A stretch of DNA of 64,000 nucleotides from Edolisoma coerulescens (taxonomy: Eukaryota; Chordata; Aves; Passeriformes; Campephagidae). A model generated the notes under the pieces. The model was not told the DNA's origin. It did not search any database and was given only the letters and a program-made list of their open reading frames with translations. The stretch covers positions 62,001-126,000 of the forward strand of contig VWZW01001293.1 of assembly GCA_013397115.1 (NCBI GenBank). The letters are read 5' to 3'. The position numbers and the translations under genes were made by a program. Below are positions 13,501 through 24,500 of the stretch, piece by piece. The stretch's first letter is position 1. Each line of letters begins with the position of its first letter.

Positions 13501-15427
13501 GCCACACATTTCTCTTCCAGTAGTATTAGACTGTTATGATATTCCTAGACAAATTCCAGTGTAACTTATGGCAAGTCATACCTAAACTCTGCAGCAAGTT
13601 GTCTGGATTTTATAGTGGGCTGGAAAATTTGCAGCAGCTTCATCTGGATTAAATGGAAACCTCACTTTGCAGTTAGAACTCATTTCCACATGGCATTAAC
13701 TTTTACAGCTTGATTGCAGCATTTACTTTTTAGATATTTCCCTTGACTGGCAGTGAAGTTGCTGCATACACCTTTCAGAATGAAAGGTTGTTCAGAAAAC
13801 ACTGCTGTGACTCAAGCTCATTATTTATGTTACTAAGCAAGGAACCTAGGAAGATGTAGTTTTTAAAATGAAAATTAAAATTCTGTCTCATAAAGAGGAT
13901 CCATAAAGTCTACAGCTAAAATGGCACCATTAGCACATCTTGTGAATCACAGGAAACTAACTTTCTCTTGAGTTTTTTTGCATTAAGCCCCATAATTAGT
14001 CTCTAAATACAATAAATCTTGCGTTTGATTAAGGCATGTCTTACAGAAATGTGCCTAGTTAGTCCTGATGAATTTGTTCCAAGAAGAATTGATTGCCTTA
14101 CTTTTTAATTTGAATTTATCTACTGAAGATGCTACACCATATGATGCAGACACCTCTTAAACTCCCTTCTCAAAGGTTAAACAGATTGTCTGCTAACATT
14201 AAGTTCTAAAGCATTCACACCATCCCTTGAATCACAATTATGGTGTTTTGGGGGTTTTTTTTGCACAATTTTCCAACATCCTAGGAATGAGAGCAGCTGA
14301 TGTGAAGCTGTGTTCTGGTTTTGACTTTCAACAGCAGATGAAAATAAAAGTTCTATTTCTTTCAGACTTTTTCTGGACATCTTAGGGACATTAACCCTTT
14401 AGAAGTCCCTCATAGTGGAGGCCAAGGTCTTAGGGAAAAAAAAGGCAAATACCACCCATTTATAACCCTCTAATTGCATCAACACTGGGGACAGGAAGAG
14501 GCAGGGGAATTTTACTTGCAGTTTGTGGGACTATTTAAGTGATAACGAGAAGAGGTTAACCTGGTTAACCAATTGTCAAATTCCATTTGGGACAGGAGAA
14601 GAGAGCTGCACTGTGGGATACCATGTTTTCCTCTCTATTCTTTGGGCTGTTTTGCAAAGCACAGAGGTATATTTAGCTGCTAAGATCATCATAATTCTGT
14701 TGCTTTTGTGGAGTACTGAAAGACAGGAATTCGCTGGCACAACATTAAATTTACTTAATAAACTTGGGAAGTTATTTACTTGCCTCTTGCCTCAGTTTCC
14801 TATTTGTAATGATCAATTGTAAACAATTAAAATTTGTAACAATTAATTGTAAACAATTAATTTAATAAAAATATAATCCTGGCCAACCCACAGGGCTCTG
14901 CTGTTTATCACAGGAAACCACACACCTGTTTCTGATGCAGGTAAAACGTGGGTCTAAGCATAATTCATAGAGGACTTTACTGCTTTTCCCCTGAAATTCC
15001 CCCCACATCCTATTTCCCCTCAAGACTTCTCTTTGTGTCTTGCTAGAGGGTGAGAACTATCTGGGAATTAATTTTGAAGGAAATTTTAAAGGGATTAAGA
15101 TTATGTTAGCTGGGAGTTGTGCATATGGAAATACAGAACGAACATGCAGGCAGTACTCTGACATATGTGAAGCGTGGTGGAAACATATGTAATAAAATGG
15201 AGAGATTCAGTTCTACTTTGAACAAACTTTTCATTCCTACATTCAAAATTAAAGGCATACTTCAAAAGCATTTGTGATTGGATTATTTAGGGATGGACAC
15301 TTAGATTTTACCATGAGAACGCCATAAGAAAGATCAGGTAAATAGTAAATCTCAGCGTCAGGAATGATCTCTGGCACATTTTTTGGAGTGTCTGAAACTC
15401 TCTCCTGGTCACAGTTCAGTTTTTGAT
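4436..15427 (-). CDS. EFCAB6: EF-hand calcium-binding domain protein 6, internal exons
   Basis: EFCAB6 is a large protein of about 1,500 residues with many EF-hand-like repeats. It binds DJ-1 and androgen receptor and is enriched in testis and ciliated cells. Four minus-strand exons are recognised: 15312-15427, 10049-10197, 4914-4933 (or a longer form with stops) and 4436-4548. Read in order they align with the human stretch that precedes, forms and follows the repeat ending in the RFGLK motif, with the expected spacing. Phases between the first three exons agree (0, then 2). The gene lies next to SULT4A1 on the same strand, as in human chromosome 22. The remaining exons must lie left of position 1. 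Two TGA codons in the 4.9 kb exon raise doubt about function. The family assignment is firm for the 10.1 kb exon and moderate for the others. Confidence 0.75.
4914..4933 (-). CDS. EFCAB6: EFCAB6 exon start, RFGLKAT; possible 20-nt microexon
   Basis: After acceptor aaatcag the sequence completes the Arg codon of the 10.1 kb exon and reads FGLKAT, identical to the human continuation. In the same frame it goes on GKIA, TGA, QQF, TGA, EKFQDLG, mirroring human KINWKQFLTSF, with the stops at 4900-4902 and 4888-4890. No good donor follows. The only donor in a useful place is GTAAAA at 4913, giving this 20-nt exon. I mark the microexon as the minimal coding unit; the alternative is a dead exon. Confidence 0.55.
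4934..10048 (-). other. EFCAB6: EFCAB6 intron between the 10.1 and 4.9 kb exons
   Basis: 5.1 kb of AT-rich sequence. It holds one 35-bp tandem duplication at 7749-7818. I recognise no interspersed repeat or exon. Confidence 0.55.
7749..7818. repeat. 35-bp perfect-spaced tandem duplication
   Basis: Two adjacent 35-bp copies that start aaatcatgaatgaatt and end cagtttatgca differ at one base (g to a). Confidence 0.95.
10049..10197 (-). CDS. EFCAB6: EFCAB6 EF-hand repeat exon
   Basis: 149 nt, acceptor attacag, donor gtacga. It encodes LCSAYQDIEKAFREIDVSQS, then VFVSLDYLKSVINGFIFPLP and NEIFQELMNR, an open helix-loop-helix unit without lesions. The loop DVSQSVFVSLDYL lacks most calcium ligands, as in many EFCAB6 repeats. 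The pattern of YxxIEKA, then YVS-type strand, YLK, IF and LMxR matches human EFCAB6. It starts in phase 0 and ends two bases into an Arg codon that the next exon completes. Confidence 0.82.
11050..11172 (-). mobile_element. Short CR1 3'-end remnant
   Basis: The sequence cacacaatattctgagctgg, then aagggccccaccaggatcgt and tgagaccaactc corresponds to the CR1 tail read in reverse. Only about 120 bp remain. Confidence 0.75.
12535..13448 (+). mobile_element. CR1 LINE fragment, reverse transcriptase part
   Basis: Plus-strand copy of the ORF2 reverse transcriptase region of an avian CR1 element. Recognisable signatures are KSMGPDGIHPRMLRE at the start, the later stretch equivalent to FSRAFDTVSHN, and GTGSVxxVTSGVPRGSILG-like sequence, all interrupted by stops and frameshifts. 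Both the 5' part and the 3' end are missing. It is an old dead copy inside an EFCAB6 intron. Confidence 0.9.
15312..15427 (-). CDS. EFCAB6: EFCAB6 exon upstream of the EF-hand repeat
   Basis: 116 nt, acceptor ttgatag, donor gtaaaa after an in-frame ATG codon. It encodes QKLNCDQERVSDTPKNVPEI then IPDAEIYYLPDLSYGVLM. It ends in phase 0, exactly what the 10.1 kb exon needs. The end, YYLPDLSYGVLM followed by LCSAYQ, resembles the human linker (YSLDEIERNFCLQ then LSKSYE) just before the same repeat. The similarity is modest and comes from memory. Confidence 0.62.
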
Positions 15428-18400
15428 CTATCAAAAAAACCCCAAACTACAACATAAAAGATACCTTCACAAATTATCATGGCCTTACTGCAAAATAGGA
15501 ATGCTCTTCAGTCATAATCCTCCATCTGTGACCATTCCTATGGGGATTGTCCCATGAAAACAGTACCATTCCTTCCTCCAGGAACTTTCCCCTGGTTCAC
15601 TCCTTCAATTACTGCTGCTTTAAACCAAATGGCTTATTACGCATCTGTGTACATCCAGGCTGGAAAGAGAATCCCATTGGATTAGCAAACAGAAATACAG
15701 AAGGAATGACTGGTTTAAAATTGTACTTTTGCCCTCTGTTCTTTATGCTCCAGTTTCTTACACAGGGTCCCATGGCTAGGCCAGGATCACCACCGTGCTT
15801 TGCACACCATGAACCAAATCCCTAGAGAAGGGCAGGGTACTGCCTGGATGTGTAATGAATGAAGATTAAGCTGGTCTTGGCAGCAGCCATTGAAACTGGG
15901 CCAGAGGCTGTTTTCATGATAAAAATCAATAGACTTTTTATTGCCCTCACCTGGGCGTATGAAGAGAACATAATTAAACCCCCAAATTCTTGCTTCTAAT
16001 CATGACAATGATTGGTATGCTTTCACAAGAAAAGTATTCCCAAAGATTGGCTTTGGACACAGTAGTCTCTTCCACCCTTCTCTACAGTGAGAAGGAAGAA
16101 AAACAATAAACCCTAAATTATTGTCCTCATGTGCTTGCTCCCTGGATATACTAATATCTTTTCACTTACTAGGAAGGGCAACAAGCCCTGGGTACTTCAA
16201 ATTAGCTTTTGGATGGCCTTGCTCTTCCTGTCATTAAATAATTTCCCTATCTATTTCTATGACTTCTCTATTTATATAACATAAACCATTTCACAGGTTA
16301 TAACCTGAAAAAAAACATTCCAGTACCTGTTTATGTTCTATACCTGCCTGAATTTGGACACTGTTTCCACATCTTTGCACAAGTTTTCCCTAAAAGCTAC
16401 CTCAGTCCTGATAAGACTTAGACAAGTATTGTTCCACACATTTTAAAGTCTGTATTTACTTTTAATTTCAATATGTATTCCTTAAGCAACACTTCATCTG
16501 AAATTATTTTTTTAGTTAGTAATTTTCAAAAAATGGAAGCTGACAATGCACATTTAATAAGCATAGAAATGGCTTCTGGTTTTCTAAGTATCAAAATATG
16601 CTAATTACAAGTACTACTATTCATTATTTTCCCACTTCCTATTTTTACACACATAGGGATATTCCTAATCGTTAAAAGTGAAAAACAAACAAATGTACCC
16701 ATTATACTTTTTATGAATCCAGCCCATTGTTCAAGGAAAAGAAATCATTCTTTACACAAAGATTTGCTCTGAAATTGCTGCCAAAGAAAATAACCTTGAG
16801 TTATTTGCTACATAACTGCCACGAGAGAACATTAAAGGTGCCTAGGGACAGCTTCATCTTGAGCATGTGACTTTTAAGAAAAAGCTTTTAAGTTCAATAT
16901 TTAAAAATTGCTGCCGTATCCTTTTTCTTCTTATGATCTTTAAATTAAACCCAGTTATCACACATAGGAGGAATTTGGGTGGTTTTGTTTCTGTGATGCT
17001 GGCCATTTATCTAATAATGAAGGTTTGTATTGCCCAGTTGCCATAAATTCAGGATATCACTGGAATGTTAAGGAAATAGCTAGGTGTATATATAGATACG
17101 GATATTTCATGGTGGCTTTTCCCCAAAGAACTGGAGAATGACGCAAAGCCCTGATGTGAAACCTGAATGACTTTCCTGACCATTAAGACGAAACGAGCAA
17201 GCCCAGCTCTGAAACCCTAAAAGTTGATTTGGTCTTAGGGAGGGTTCTCTTTTCCACATAATCAAGTAAATCTTTAGATGGGAGGTCCATTCAAAAAAGG
17301 TTCACTACTTCCTAGACAAATCTGGGTTTCAGAACTGTCAGACTTCTGAGGTTTTTCCAGAAAGTTTTAGTAACCTTTTGGTAAGGGAAAACAATTGCTC
17401 TGTCTCTCTGGCGTTGGTCTGACTTATCCAAAAGAAATGCTTTGAGTGCAAACTGGGCTCTCTGGCAGAGTTTGTGGATCCAAAACACATCTCTGAAAAT
17501 GAGTATTTCCCCTATACTATGTACTATATTTCCTCAGCCCAAAAGATATGTATAAGCCATGCCTCAGGTCAGGATCTTGACAGAAAAAAGCCTCTTAATA
17601 ATTACAGGACTGGTAAAAGTCCATTAAAGTTAATTGAGAGACTCGACACCATGGCCCAGAGCAACCATAACAGGATTAGGGGAAAAAAACACTTGTTAAT
17701 CGATCCAAGGCAAATATTTGGGCAGCTCTGGCTTGAATCAGAAGCAGCTGCAGAGTCCAAAAAGCAGAAGTCAGTTGTGAAGACCACACTGTGAAGGCAC
17801 AGCAGGAAGAAAGTTTGTGGCAGAACTTGGCCCAAAAGACAGGACTGGGCTCGGTTTTGTCTGTTTGGTTTTCTTTGTAACAGACTGACGCAGCAAGAAG
17901 AATTTTAAATTACATTACACTATAATTCAAAACTAGAAACCTGAAGATAAGCAGGAGCACAGGCCCTAACAAACAAGATGAATTTTCTCTAAAAGTCACA
18001 GCCACAGGTCCATGCTATGAGAGGTGCACTGTCCCGAGGAATGTGACAGACTGAGCATCCAATATCCTAGAATGTCCCTGGACACACAGCATTGAAGCAG
18101 AGGCTCTTTACATTCACAGAAACCTCAACAGCAGCCTCAAAGGTAGAAGAATCCAAGATTTTTGCCCTGTTGGCTTTGGAATATGGCACTCCTACCTTTT
18201 CCTCAAGGATGGGAGCTGAGTGGGAAGCAAAGACCGTTAGCATTTCCTTGGCCCCCCTGCTTATCTGCTCTGGATGTGCTAAGCAAACTCCTTAGAAGCC
18301 TAAGGGCTACTGATTTTTGTCAAGGAATTTCAGAGATGAAAATCTGGAGAACCCAGATATTCCATGGGAATTTCAGGATTTTTTGCTGTTCACATTGGCT

Positions 18401-18517
18401 TTCCCCAGTTTCACAGCTATTATTGCTACTGTCAGCAGTACAGATTTTTGGAGCAGTCAAGAGACTCAATAAAGTTCCCAAAAAGCAAAAAAGGTATTTT
18501 CCTTGCCCAATATAATG

Positions 18518-18593
18518 GGAATTCAGGGGGAGACATGGATATACTTGAAATAGAAGGAATTCAGGGGGAGACAGGAATATATCTGAAATAGCA
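18518..18593. repeat. 38-bp tandem duplication
   Basis: Two adjacent diverged copies starting ggaattcagggggagaca and ending tgaaatag, period 38. Confidence 0.85.
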
Positions 18594-19720
18594 GAGGCCA
18601 TTTAGATTTGAAGTTCTTGACTTGCCCGTGTCTCCCCAGCTATGATACAGACAAAATAAGTCAACAGAATTCTTTTCAGGCATGATGATTACAGAGCATT
18701 CAGCTTTTTGCATTAACAAATGTGCAGACAGAGGAGCAGAGCACACTCCTCTGTTTTATCTTGTCCTTGGGATTTAACTGGACCCAAGCAAAATTTTCAG
18801 TGCAGAAGTGAATTGGATCCACGATTTTAATGACACTTTGAAAAAAACCAAAACACTTTATTCCTTTGACTTGGGCACTAATATCCTCCTTTAGCTATAC
18901 TGTTAACTGTTTCACGACTTGTACTTCGAGAAGAAAATGCACTTTCATTTCCTTTGTGGTTCACCTATAAGAAGGAATTCAGATATAATTTGGGTATATT
19001 TAAACATCCTCAAATTTAATAGGCTTCTTCTGAAGTTGCTTGTGTAATATTCCATCAGTAAGAAAATAAAGGTTACATTTTATCTCTGTATTGTGCCTGG
19101 TATCCTCTTGCTTCATACAAAAGTGACTCAGGACCATTATTTTCATCTGTTAAGCTTTGGATGTTTTTCTGATAAAACTTCATTTTAGAGTTTGAAATCC
19201 CCAAAATGAAAATTTATGTTCTTTTTTATCATTCAGCACTTACGGGATGTGGCAACATTTTTATAAATTTATTACCTTTCAGATTGCAATGCCAAACATA
19301 AGGTTTATTGTCAAATAAAGCAACATTTTTGTTTTTTGATTGCCTGCTTTAGAAGAGTATTGCTTCTACTCTATAATTGCCTCTACCAAATTCTTTAACT
19401 GGTTTTGTTGATAACTGATTCTGGAAAGTATCCTAACCAGAAAAAATACACAAAGTGAAATAATGTAGCCAGGCAATATGAAATGAGAAAAAATACTTTG
19501 GAAGTCACTCACAATGAAATTAATATACAAATAAAAAAACCTGAAAAAACCCTCAAACAATAAAATGCCATCTTAATTTGCTTCATTTTCTTTTAGGTCC
19601 CTATCTGCCAAACAGTATCTCAAGTGGTATTTCCTGATGGATATCACAGACTCCAAAATCCACAGAAAGTCATTTGAAATCATAAGACACTAAATATTCT
19701 TTAGAAACAGAGTGTGTAGG

Positions 19721-20188
19721 ATCATGGAATCATAGAATAGCTTGGGTTGGACAGGACCTTTAAAGCTCATCCAGTCCAACTTCCCTGTAACAAACAGGGA
19801 CATCTTTGACTCAAGCAGGGTGCTCAGAGCCCCATCCAGTCTGACCTTGAACGTTTCCAAGGATGGGGCATCCACCACCTCTCTGGGCAACCTGTGCCAG
19901 TGTTTCACCACCCTCATTTTAAAAAATTTCCTCCTTAAATCAAGTCTGATTCTCCCCTCTTTTAGTTTAAAACCATTATCCTTTGTCCTACTGCAACAGA
20001 CCCTGCTAAAGAATCTGTTCCCATCTTTCTTATAGGCCCCTTTAGGTGTTGAAATGCTACAATAAGGACCTCCCTAAAACATTCTCTTATCCAGGCTGAC
20101 CAGCTCCAATTCTCCCAGCCTGTCTCAGTGGCAGAAGTGTCCCAGCTCTCTACTCCTCTTGATGCCTCCTCTGGACTGATTCCAACAG
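19721..20188 (-). mobile_element. CR1 LINE 3'-end fragment, copy 1 of a pair
   Basis: In plus-strand reading it begins with the CR1 terminal repeat (atcatggaatcatagaat) and continues with the conserved phrases ttgggttggacaggaccttt, ggatggggcatccaccacct and tccaggctgaccagctcc. It is therefore a minus-oriented 3' end of about 470 bp. It is directly followed by a second CR1. Confidence 0.93.
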
Positions 20189-20955
20189 ATCAAAGAATCA
20201 TGGAATGGCTTGGCTTAGAAGGGGACCTTGAAGCTCATCCCTTTCTACCCCCCTGCCATAGGCAGGGACACCTTCCGCTATCCCAGGTTGCTCCAAGCCC
20301 CGTCCAGCCTGGCCTGGAACACTGCCAGGGATGGGGCAGCCACAGCTTCTCTGGGCAGCCTGTGCCAGGGCCTCACCACCCTCACAGGGAACAATTTCTT
20401 CCTCATATCCAATCTAAATCTCCTCTCTTTCAGTGTGAAGCCATTCCCCCTTGTCCCGTCACCACAGGCCCTTGTAGATTGTTTCTTTCCATCCCTTCAG
20501 GCACTGCAAGGCCACAATGAGGTCACCCCAAAGCCTTCCCTTCTCCAGGCTGAACAATCCCAATTCCCTCAGCCTTTCCTCACAGCAGAGCTGCTCCATC
20601 CCTCTGCTCCCCTTGGTGTCCCTGCTCTGGGCTGGCTCCAGCAGCTCCCTGTCCTTCCTGTGCTGGGCCCAGGGCTGGGTGCAGCCCTGCAGGGGGGTCT
20701 CAGCAGGGCAGGGCAGAGGGGCAGAATCCCCCCTCCCCTGCTGCCCTGGGGCTCTGGGCTCAGCCCAGCACAGGGGGGTTCTGGGTCCCAGCGCACACGG
20801 CCGGGGCAGGGCCGGCTCTCACCCACAGCACCCCCAGGTCCTTCTGCCAGGGCTGCTCCATCTGCTCATCCCCAGCCTGGATTGATCCCAGGGGTTCCCC
20901 TGGCCCAGGTGCAGCACCAGCACTTGGTCTTGTTAAACCTCATGAGATTCAATGA
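20189..20955 (-). mobile_element. CR1 LINE 3'-end fragment, copy 2 of a pair
   Basis: Starts with aaagaatcatggaatggctt and carries the full set of CR1 3' phrases, extending further 5' than copy 1 to the stretch about dollar-rich GC sequence near 20700-20830. It is GC-rich and closer to consensus than copy 1, so probably younger. The 271-codon plus-strand open frame over it is antisense noise. Confidence 0.93.
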
Positions 20956-21410
20956 TTCAAAACACAATGAGTTTTCATTTCACCTGATCACTTCACATGA
21001 GAACTGTGCTAAAGCAAGAGGAAAAACATCACAGTATCTGTGATACATTTCCCTGTTCAGTGCCTCAAGCTGCACAGGATGTGAAGATATGCAATGGTAC
21101 CACCGTGCTTCAATAGCAGCATTCCTCCACCCCATGGGAAAAAACCCAGTAATATTCAAGCCTCTTGCAGGAATTCAGCAAAGGCATGAAACACAGCTGA
21201 TAAGAGATGTTTCCTTTTCCAAAGGCAGGGTTTCACTTGTCACCTGGTTATCAGGATCTTTTTCCCCGTGAGAGGCAGTAGCTCCTGGCTCCCTCCACTC
21301 ACTGATGTCAGCAGGAGAGGGGAGCCACTTTCTCATTCAAAAACCAACAACTTCAAATCAGCTGCAAAAGGGATGGGGTCTTGGCTCCTGTAGGTATGTC
21401 CTGCACACAC

Positions 21411-21500
21411 CTTCTGTCCTCTTGATATACTGATTCTGCTGAATATTTTTTTTTTTAAATCTTTCATATATCCTTTCCTGATATAACCTATATCAAGGAA
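21411..21500 (-). CDS. Possible EF-hand-like exon of EFCAB6
   Basis: 90 nt, acceptor caccccttcag, donor gtgtgt after AAG, open throughout, phase 0 at both ends. It encodes FLDIGYIRKGYMKDLKKKIF then SRISISRGQK, which has the D....KGY..DLK..IF spacing of an EFCAB6 repeat. The reading depends on a 12-nt run of A (sense), so a coincidence or a decayed exon is possible. The phase does not fit directly to the 15.3 kb exon, so at least one further exon would be needed between them. Confidence 0.28.
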
Positions 21501-24500
21501 CTGAAGGGGTGAAGCAAAAGGCTGTCCTAACACCTCTCATAAGCAGAGTAAGGAAAATTCTTTCTTCTTTTCACTACTTCTTCCTCTGGAAGAGCCTCTG
21601 GGGTTCTCACTATCTCTTCTGTGCAGCTTTTAGAGTGGAGTAGGCACAAACATCACCATGCAGAACCCCCAACTCCATCCTGGATCTGAGGCCAGGAGCA
21701 TCCACCCCCAAAGCCACTCTGTGAGACTGCAGGCAAGGGCAGTCACACATCATCTCTCCAGTATCTTAATCCTCATCCTGAAAATCAAGGTGATTGGGAT
21801 GAATTCTGATACAGGGACTCACGCCTTTGGAATGAATTACCAACACATTTATCCTTGCCTACTATTGCATCCATTAGTCAGAGAAAGGCTGAAGGCTGCA
21901 ACTTGCATGCAGAAGATAAACTGTCAAATTAGCCTGCTGCTGCAGCCCGCAGCCACTGTCACTCAGAAGATCACAAAGGCCTCATCATTTATTGTTATTT
22001 TTACTCTCACAGAAAATTCACGGCTGTTTCTTTACTTACCTTCAAATTCTGAGCCCTTCATCCTAAACCAGGTCACCTCGAGGTGTGTTCCTCTCTATCC
22101 ATCCTGCCTGGCTGCAGTCAGAAAGTCTGCAGCACCTGATAATGTTTTCCACATTCTCTGCAATCTACAGATTACAGGTGATTCCAATGAACAGGAATAC
22201 AATACAACCTTCCCTGGCACAGTAGGAAATGTTGCAATAACACTCCATGAGAAATGAGTATTTTTCATTTACGCCATGTTCTAAGGCAAATTTCTCTTCA
22301 AATGGCACTAGTAAACTTCAAGACTATTTTAGGCAAAGAAATGAATTTCAGATCCACATATTTTAAATAGTAGACAGAGGATGTTCTTCTTTCCACTACA
22401 CCCTGAAGGTTTGCTGGAAAGAAAAGATCAAGGCAGGTACACATTTCCAAAGTATAATGAACTCCAGAATATTAGTGAATTATTTGTTCTACATATACCA
22501 AAACATTTTTTTTTCACTTCTCCAAAAATTCCCCAAATCAAGAAGATAGAGGTTGAAAGAAAATGTATACATGGGACAAAAGGACAAATATATTGACATC
22601 CTCGTCACTGTAACTGCCTTCTCCAGGTCTGTTAAACATCTCAGCAGCCTGGACCTTGGAGTAAACTTAAAAACAGAGAACTGACAATAAAAGCAGTATT
22701 GGAAGTCTTCCACGCTTACTCTGTTCTGTGTTGAATTGTTCAGCTTGCAAGAACAAAGCCTTGTTTTAAAATATCACTCTTTTTAACTGCTTTTTTTCTG
22801 CAGAAGAAACTGGGGAATTGAGTCAGGCTGTGTTCTCTCTGGCCCACATAACAGCAGCAATAATAAAGATCCTGCCACTGCTCCTTACTCACTCATTCAA
22901 GGGTAGCTGCCTGAGACAATTAAATTCAGCTCAGCTGTATCTGCTCTGCCGTGCTACTTTTAGGAGTAAGGAGGAGAAAAGTCCTTGCAGGGAATCCTGA
23001 TCATAGAGAAGTGACTTCAGTGGAGCCAAGGTTCCATATTTTGGTTTTTTTTCACCAAAAGAGTAAGTAGTCCAAGTCCAGTCAACATTTCAAGCCCAGT
23101 CCTTCTACTACAGAACATTTTGCAGAGGGAATAGACCTCTTTGTGTCTATAACCATCCCCTGAGCTAAGCAAAGGTTGCCCAAAGCAAGAAGGTGTGAGT
23201 CAGGCAGATTTGACTGCTCCTTGGCATCTCTACCTGCCAAAACAAGGTGAAAGAAGACAAAGCTTCTTATCTGGCTAAAGACATGGAGACAGAAAAATAG
23301 ATTTTATTCATTAAAAAAGTATTTCCTTATAATTCTATAGAAATTTGTATTTGTAGTTCCTGCAGATATAAAACAACAAAGGAAATTGAAATTCAAAGAA
23401 AGGATTAGACTTCACCAGAGTAGGGATTTCTCTTCTTGCCATGACTGGCGAAATATTTCCACCACAAATCCAAGCTTTCCATGGGGAAAGAAACGCAGAA
23501 ATCTCAATTCCTTTCTCCCTGCAATCAGATTTAACCAAAATGTATTATTTAATGTGTGGAGCACAGCTTTGGATGCTGTGGTACCTGGCACCAGTGGCAT
23601 GTTTTTCTGCCAGCTTGATGTGACCATTTGTCCTTACAGGGTTAGAAAGGCCATGCACCCACCAGTTTATGCTATCAGAGTCTCTCAGCAGAGCCACTGG
23701 AAGCAGTGCTCCTGTTTGTTCTCTGGGGTGTGGGTGATATCACACACTTTCAGCAACCACAAGGCCTTGCCACAGTGTCTTTGGCACAACGGGCTCTGTT
23801 GTCACCGACACGTGCCAGCTGGCTGCTGCTCCCCACCCCAGCAGTGACTGCATTTCAGCAGCATTTATGCATGTAAAACACTCAGGCTTCCCTTGGGAAG
23901 AGGGAAGGCAATTAATATTTTAAATATTTTCTTATTCTTCAGGAGCACGTAGGATATCCAGTGAAAACACATCCCCTGCAGGCATCACGAGGGGGGAATT
24001 TCCAGGCACTCCTTTCTGCAGTCTGCAGCGGCCTGTGAGGTGATTTCCTGCCACAAAGCACTGGAATTCTTTTTGTTACCCACACAGGTATTGCCAACCA
24101 CTGTATCTCCAGGCATTTTCCTCAGAAACAGAGTCTGCCCCATGGATCTGGCCTTGTGAGGTGCACAGAGGAGACTGGGACAGACCCGGTGGTTCTTCTG
24201 AAGGAAACAAAAGCTGCTCGCCCTTGACACGAGGATCAGAAGCAAAATCTGTGTTCAAACTTGTGGCTGCTGCCCCTCATTAGAGCCACAGAGCCACCCT
24301 AATAAACAACATATGGGAAATCTGGGGTCCTAATCTGCCAAGAAAGCGAAAATAGCAAAATTTTAATGGCAGCATCAAAAACGTGCTGTAAAGAATAAGT
24401 TGGGGATAGAGTGGTAAAACATGCTGTCTTCTTCCATTTTTTGTGACAATGAGTCAAAAATGCATAAATTAATAAAGAAAAACCTGTACTGTAACACCTG

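Larger units (their letters stand above)
10198..15311 (-). other. EFCAB6: EFCAB6 intron between the 15.3 and 10.1 kb exons
   Basis: 5.1 kb, containing two CR1 pieces, an AT-rich inverted and repeated motif near 14810-14870 and no further recognised exon. The flanking exons are in matching phase, so none is needed. Confidence 0.55.

Noticed and set aside
14750..14880. AT-rich repeated and inverted motifs as a replication origin or structured RNA
   Set aside because: Low-complexity aattgtaaacaattaa repeats are expected by chance in AT-rich introns; nothing else supports a function.
19366..19560. Minus-strand frame with NQLKNLVEAIIE as an EFCAB6 piece
   Set aside because: No calcium-loop pattern, a stop follows directly and no donor is present.
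20228..21043. 271-codon plus-strand open frame, the longest in the window
   Set aside because: It lies antisense across a CR1 fragment; GC-rich repeat sequence keeps the frame open.
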